Below are positions 58,631 to 64,000 of a stretch of 64,000 nucleotides of DNA, in pieces. A model generated the notes under the pieces. It was not told where the DNA came from and ran no database searches. It was given only the letters and a program-made list of their open reading frames with translations. Position 1 is the first letter of the stretch, and each line of letters opens with the position of its first letter. The translations under genes were made by a program, and so were the position numbers. The stretch covers positions 1,561,501 to 1,625,500 of the forward strand of contig NW_027464588.1 in NCBI RefSeq assembly GCF_043290135.1, in the 5' to 3' direction. The stretch comes from Rhipicephalus microplus. Lineage: Eukaryota; Arthropoda; Arachnida; Ixodida; Ixodidae.

Positions 58631-59135
58631 TCTGCTTGTCATTACGGTGAAAATAACTTCCTCTGCTTGCAAATGCAGTGAAAGTAATGCATGATCCACA
58701 AGCACATGCGTCCCGTATACATGCTTCACACTACAACATAAAATATTGCAATAACAATGCGTGGTACAAGCGCCTATTGCCATCGGGCGTCAGAACATGT
58801 AATTATCATAAGGACTTCATGGTTTAAAGCCGGTAACCCACTACAAAAAGCACACACGCTACTGCGCCTGTTCCCTTAAGGTCACGTAGTGGGTGCGTAG
58901 CAAGTACGAAAAGGTTTTATTCACCTGGTGTTGGAAGTACGCACTAAAAACAGTATATCACTATCCCGTTCAACTGCTAAAGACGAAGCTTTAGAGTCCC
59001 CTAATTTTTTTTACTTTGTAAACGATCTACCTTCTATGAAAACAAAGCATTACTATTTGAGGATTATTTCTCCCATTAAACTATAGCCATCTGGCTATAG
59101 CGTTTCCTCTATTTACCAACCGGGCGCTCTCCACA

Positions 59136-59307
59136 TACCGTAAAATGCCAAGCAAGCGCGCCCTCCCTTTGGCGGGAGATCTGAAATAAGCGACAAATAC
59201 GCACCAATGACCGGTTCGGGACCAAGTAAGCGCCCTCCTTCAAATATGGTCGAATTATCTTTCAGTGTGGGGCAGAAGGGTTGGGGGGGAATCGGCATTT
59301 TACGGTA
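59136..59307. mobile_element. 172-bp MITE with TACCGTAAAATGCC ends
   Basis: TACCGTAAAATGCC at 59,136-59,149 and its exact reverse complement at 59,294-59,307 bound the element. The TA at each end could be a TA target duplication as in Tc1/mariner-type MITEs. There is no coding capacity. Confidence 0.75.
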
Positions 59308-59450
59308 TATGCTACAGCGCAGGCGCCATTTTTTGACTAAAAGGTGTCAGGACTGCGGTGATAAGCACGTGAGGCACATGACTATTGTATAGTCTACAAA
59401 AAAATTGCGTGGTATAAATACTTCCCTAACGCTCCATTTCACTTTTTTTT

Positions 59451-59652
59451 TTGCGCGGGATCGAATCCTGGCTGTGGCGGCTGCATTTCCGATGGAGGCG
59501 GAAATGTTGTAGGCCCGTGTGCTCAAATTTGGGTGCACGTTAAAGAACCCCAGGTGGTAAAAAATTTCGGAGCTCTCCACTACGGCGTCTCCCATAATCA
59601 GATCGTGGTTTTGGGACGTTAAACCCCACAAATAATCATCATCATCATCATA
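59451..59652 (+). mobile_element. tRNA-derived SINE with ATC tail
   Basis: B-box-like 'GGGATCGAATCCTGGC' is followed by 'GATGGAGGCGGAAATGTTG', 'GTGCACGTTAAAGAACCCCA', 'TCCACTACGGCGTCTCCCAT' and the hallmark 'TTTTGGGACGTTAAACCCCA', then (ATC)n. The 5' part before the B box is missing. It is the closest to the tick SINE consensus I remember. Confidence 0.85.
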
Positions 59653-61045
59653 CCACGCTGCTGGGAAAAAGCCGTGCGTGAATCGCCTGCCCTGGATGCG
59701 AACACCTTTACGTCAATGTATGCAAAAAATAAAAAAAACGGCATGCGTGATATAAAAAAGCAACAAAACGAAAGAAAACCGGAAAATCTTAAAAATATTC
59801 GCGCTTCATTTCAAGTTGAGCCTTCGAAAGAAGCTGAATAGTGTGCTGAATGGATGCGCATTTGGGCATGTAACCCTGTCATCTACAAATCTTTTCCTGT
59901 TAGTGTGCACGTATGAATGACATTTCTTGTCGCAACAGGCATTTTGTAATGCTAATGACACCCCCGAATGTCCGCGGGCAACGGCTTTGGAATGAGGAAG
60001 CGGGAACTGGTAAAAAAACTCGAACAACTATAAAGTGGTATAGAACAATACTAAAGCTATTTCGAGGCTCACCTCGAAGCGAACGGGCTAAAACGTATCG
60101 AGTTTGTTCTAAATACCTCCAAGGGAAACTATCTGAGGCAACGCAGAGCTGTGTGTCTGCCAAAAAAAAAAAAAACACACACGCGCTGGTGGCATGACGA
60201 GCCTATCCCTGACTTATACGCAAACGCTAGTGTGAAAACAAAACACTTTGACCGCGGTGCATGCACGTGGTTTTTCGCAGCCAGCGGAACAAGTTAGTGA
60301 GCGTTAATAATACGATTGCTTCGAGAACGCCGCGCAACGTTGTTCGAGCACGCTGGTCCACGTGTTCTTTGCTAACAATATCGCGTCCCAGATGGCAGAG
60401 GCATGTAAAAAATAACAGGTCAGCCTCTGCCTCTGGCATCAATGGTGCGTGTGACTCGTCATGGTTGGATTTCGCTCCTGGCGTATTGAAGAATTTGTGA
60501 CTTTCCCGCTGGGGAAAGGGCACGCGCGTCGTTGCATCGTGCAAAAGGTGGATTTCCTGCCATACGAATGCTTGAATTAGGGGCAAGAGATGGAAAGGGA
60601 GGGTCAGGGGACGTCGGTGTCATTGCCGCGGGAGCGGCCGCTTCAAGTTCACGCCTGGCGAGGTGTCTGCTGTCGGGTGTCCGGTGAACAATATGGGTTG
60701 AGGCAAAAGGATGTTACGGCGGTGTTACCATGGCGCTGAAACTGATGCGAGATGCACCTGCTTTTAGCCTATTCGAGCCGGTGGCATTATTCAAATATGG
60801 CGCCAACAGACGACACGTTATTAAATACCAACAATTTAAACGCATCACTGGTGATAGGTTTGAGAATATGCGCAACTTTTCCAGGCTCGGACATATTTTA
60901 GTTGGCTTTGCGGCATAGTGCGAGGACATTCCTATTGTATAACTGATTTATAGGACTCGGTGGAAGTTTGCGCGCGAGTTTATAACTCATTCTTTCCGGC
61001 TTGTCGACGACCGAACGGGTTTCGAAAAAAGCTCACAATCTATTC
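59653..61045. other. No gene recognised
   Basis: Frames at 59,913-60,197 plus, 60,227-60,586 minus and 60,730-60,918 plus have no domain. A pure A run lies near 60,164. Confidence 0.4.
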
Positions 61046-61317
61046 CTAGAAGCTGCCCCAGATTGAAATATCATGCTCGTGGGTATCAAACCAGACACGA
61101 GTGGTTCCGTCGAGGTAAAAGACGACATTCGCGAGCATGAAGGTCCCTCCCACGTGTAGCTGACGTTGACGAGTTTGTAGATGCGTACCAACTGATCGAC
61201 GTCGGAACCTTCGCAGTCCGAGAACGCGCCAGGGTCTTCCAAGACGGGAAGCGTCACGAAAGTTGTTGCGGCCGGCAGGTTAACAGGCAAAGTAGAAGCC
61301 GTGACGACCTGCAGCAT
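61046..61317 (-). pseudogene. Gypsy-type LTR retrotransposon gag remnant
   Basis: On the minus strand one frame reads VTLPVLEDPGAFSDCEGSDV and continues DQLVRIYKLVNVSYTWEG. After a shift the adjacent frame reads LANVVFYLDGTTRVWFDTHE and ISIWGSF, then a stop. This matches the arthropod gag pattern 'F.G....DV..W...Y......W.....L.NV.FYL.GTA..WF.NHE..I..W..F' of capsid-like domains. No LTR, protease or RT was found alongside, so it is an isolated, broken piece. Confidence 0.6.
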
Positions 61318-63361
61318 GCAGTCGTGTCCTGAAAGGTCATGTTGAAAGCCGCGAGTGAGCGCCCACTGCGAAGTTTCTTGGGGAGGACGCGAATCGCATC
61401 ACTCCGCTATTTTTATACGTTATGGAAAGAACGCACACTCTGTATCCTTACCGTGACAACATCTTTGGCGTCATTTCGTTACGTGTCACTCAATTTAAAT
61501 ATTCCTACACAGTTACCTTCTTTTATTCCATCAATCAATCATAAATGATTTTTAGAGTGCTCACTGACATGTAAGGGACAGAGTAGGCAAAAAGGCAAAT
61601 TATTGCCTGACGAGGTGCCATCATCCGTGCCAGTCAATAAGGCACACGAGGAGCAGTAATTTACGTGCATTGAAACACTATTAAATAAAAAAGTAACGAG
61701 AGTTTTACACTTTTCATAACAGTTCATAGAGCATCGTTAGAAAAACACTGATGCTTCGAGACCTGTTTGTAGGACTTCAAGGTACACTACCATCAAATAA
61801 CAATTTACGTCAGAGTGAAAGCTCAATGTGTGATAACATCTAAAACGACATTATTATCAACAACCGTGCCCTACATAGCGGTAAATTAAGGTAAATGCCC
61901 AAAAACACAGGCGCCACGGTAGAACACTTTCAAAATAATCGCGATGACATCAGAGAGACCACCTACAATTAATCACTTGTGATCGATCCAACTGCACTAA
62001 ATAAATAACCTCCTGTGCAACAAGAGAGGCAATAAAATGCTGCTTGTTCGTTTCTGTTTGATTCATGGAAAAAAAGAATTAGCGGACGTTGCTGTGGGGA
62101 ATGGTGCGATTGGTTCGAAAATTCTATATTTATGTGGTTAAATGGGGCAGGTGGTGTCATCTAGCGGGGCGCAGTTGAAACAAAAACGTTTGCGATCTCT
62201 AAGCCAATTGGCGGAAAATCAATAAATGGCCGTTGTTGCCGCTGTGGCTCCCGTTGCTTTCGGTCTACTTCTAATAGTGCAGTAAAGCCGGGCAACGTTC
62301 AGCATGGCAACAGTGACGTTAGTCGGTCTCGTCGGTACGCTTCTTGAGGCGGGTAATTTGAAGTGTGCTAACCCGAAGAGGACCAATAAAACCTGATTTA
62401 TTTTCAAAATAGACCTTTCCTTGGCACAAAAGTAACACTACGAGCTTGCTGGACCGCTATATCAATACTCAACATCGACCAATTAGTTGCATTTAGTGTC
62501 CCTTTATAGTATAGTAATGTTGTAGTGTAATATTCTTTTTTTTCAGAAACAAGAACAGGCAATGTGTAGAAATGCCCAGATTTCCTAAATAACAACCATC
62601 TCACTACGACTGACTAAATTAATATGCGACAGATATTTTGCACGAAAATTTTTAACAAATAACCTATGTGATTTCATGCGGAGGGGGAAATTACTTTTGA
62701 AGCATTACTTTATACGCGTGCATTTTCTTTTTAAACGCAATTACTGAACGGCTCTCTTTCACTATGGTGGATTCAACAGCTCAAGGATTATACAGTAAGC
62801 AGCAGCCGTTGTGCAGCATAGTTTGTTCGTATTCTTTCGTTGCAGTATGTTATGCGTCCAAAGCTGTATGCACTCTGTCTTCGAGAATATGCATCGTGAA
62901 ATGCAACAGCCTTCGATTTCAATTTCTTCCTTTCGCACGCTTCGCATAAGATCGATTCCCAAGTTGCTTCGTATCTGCCAATTTTTTTTCGCAAGGATCA
63001 TTACTGGGCGAGTTGGCATACTGAAACCTCAAAGACAACAGGAATTTTGTTTTGCAGCATATTTGCAATATGCCAATGCCCATTCGTGACACTGGTAGTG
63101 GTGTATATATATTCAGCAAGTAAAAATTGAACTTCACACAAATCTTTCTATAGTGCAAAAAAGTGGAATCAGTTCCTGCCTACGGCAAGTTATCTTTTCA
63201 CCCACTTTTGCTTCTGCACATTTACATTACGATTCGGTCCAATAACTTCTCTCTCTCTCTCTTCCCCTATACTTTCTTTGGCACTATTATTTGTCTGTTA
63301 GATCTCAAGAACATTGTGTCAAAACGCAAAAAAACAAGCCCTTAAGTATACACTTCTCTCC

Positions 63362-63363
<2 letters not shown>
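61318..63363. other. No gene recognised
   Basis: The sequence is A/T-rich. Near 62,950-62,990 there is a diverged relative of the dispersed repeat at 5,170-5,220. A minus-strand frame at 62,219-62,407 starts with a signal-like hydrophobic segment but has no other support. Confidence 0.4.

Positions 63364-63429
<66 letters not shown>
63364..63429 (+). repeat. AT microsatellite
   Basis: An (AT)n run of about 64 bp lies directly left of the perfect hairpin. A shorter run occurs at 63,562-63,580. Confidence 0.95.
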
Positions 63430-63430
<1 letters not shown>

Positions 63431-63433
63431 CCC

Positions 63434-63518
63434 AGTAGATCCTCCGTGAGCAGTCACAACGTGGTTTATTTCCGTTTCGGAAATAAACCACGTTGTGACT
63501 GCTCACGGAGGATCTACT
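63434..63518. repeat. Perfect palindromic hairpin, 41-bp arms, 3-base loop
   Basis: The left arm 63,434-63,474 (starting AGTAGATCCTCCGTGAGCAG) is the exact reverse complement of 63,478-63,518. The loop is TTT. Outside the arms the flanks are partly complementary as well (CTATAT/ATATAG). No open frame crosses it in a meaningful way. Confidence 0.95.
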
Positions 63519-64000
63519 AGACTATATGCAACGCTACGGCCACTCAACCACTATGCCTGCCTATATATATATATATATACTCGATCAAAAATTGTGCTAA
63601 AAGCTCGCAAATTAGATGCAACTATACGTACCATGCGCATACAAAATAGGCAACGAGCAACCATTGGTTTTTGCACATTTGCATATATAGTACACTTTTA
63701 CGCATACTTCGCCATCTGGTTATACAGAAAAAACAGCGAAGCTTAGAACAGCAACTCACAAACGATGACATACTCGCAATGCAGTCAAAACATCCGGTGG
63801 CTTTACAAAGAAAAAAAAAACTTTCGGAAGTAGCAGCGTGAGCTTAATATCAAATAACTCAGGTTTCTTCCTCTCTTTTTATTTGCGTTGAGTTGAAAGC
63901 AGCGTGATATTGCCTGCGAGTGCACAGCTGCCACCATTCAGATGGTCGCGCAGATTTTTCGCAGCGGTAGTGGCTGAGTCGGCGCGATCCGGTTAGGCAC
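63519..64000. other. No gene recognised
   Basis: The final ~30 bases ('GTAGTGGCTGAGTCGGCGCG') might start a tRNA-like SINE head cut by the window edge. Otherwise nothing is identified. Confidence 0.35.

Noticed and set aside
62219..62407. Short minus-strand frame starting with a signal-peptide-like segment
   Set aside because: Only 62 codons, no cysteine pattern or family match, and hydrophobic starts are frequent by chance in A/T-rich DNA.

Overview
The window reads as non-coding, repeat-dominated chromosomal DNA of an arthropod, most likely a hard (ixodid) tick. The grounds are tRNA-derived SINEs whose tail reads 'GGGACGTTAAACCCC', which I recognise from ixodid ticks, I-group LINEs of a type common in ticks, abundant MITEs, ATCT/GACA/AT microsatellites, and an almost complete lack of host genes. 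There are no bacterial operons, rRNA genes or CRISPR arrays. The species assignment is inference from memory, not a database result.

Layout. The first 37 kb is dominated by one direct segmental duplication: copy A (1 to ~14,630, left end outside the window) and copy B (~19,272 to ~37,199), separated by a ~4.4 kb spacer (14,813-19,040). Each copy carries an intronless CDK1/2-like kinase sequence on the minus strand, a decayed mariner transposase remnant, a 583-bp MITE, a SINE, ~140-bp CATG-rich tandem repeats and an ATCT microsatellite. The copies differ by discrete insertions. Copy A alone has TIR elements at 576-1,486 and 3,499-4,962, a 760-bp element in an AG microsatellite (12,661-13,420) and local tandem duplications. 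Copy B alone has a Helitron-like fragment with its own promoter (~20,380-21,590) and a nearly full-length LINE (22,743-28,441, minus strand) bounded by 11-bp target-site duplications, whose empty target is preserved in copy A at 3,305-3,315.

The two kinase copies have decayed in different ways. Copy A keeps a 341-codon frame but its DFG is DFS. Copy B keeps DFG but has a 1-base deletion just after it.

From 37.2 to 64 kb: a tRNA-like SINE, a 5'-truncated LINE with RT and RNase H (37,578-39,620), a MITE related to the copy-A-only element (40,969-41,251), a 2.66-kb foldback structure (42,274-44,937) with ~0.83-kb inverted arms around tandem repeats and a long GACA microsatellite, further copies of a ~650-bp interspersed repeat, more SINEs and MITEs, a LINE tail (57,335-58,060), a gypsy-type gag remnant (61,046-61,317), and a 41-bp-arm perfect hairpin next to an AT microsatellite (63,434-63,518). 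Long stretches (about 15.7-17.3, 39.6-41.0, 47-49.3 and 50.2-57.3 kb) hold nothing I can name.

Nothing here looks like a cooperating multi-gene system. The main biology is transposition, local duplication and decay. The points most worth following up are the kinase pair, the foldback element, the perfect hairpin and the Helitron-associated promoter.
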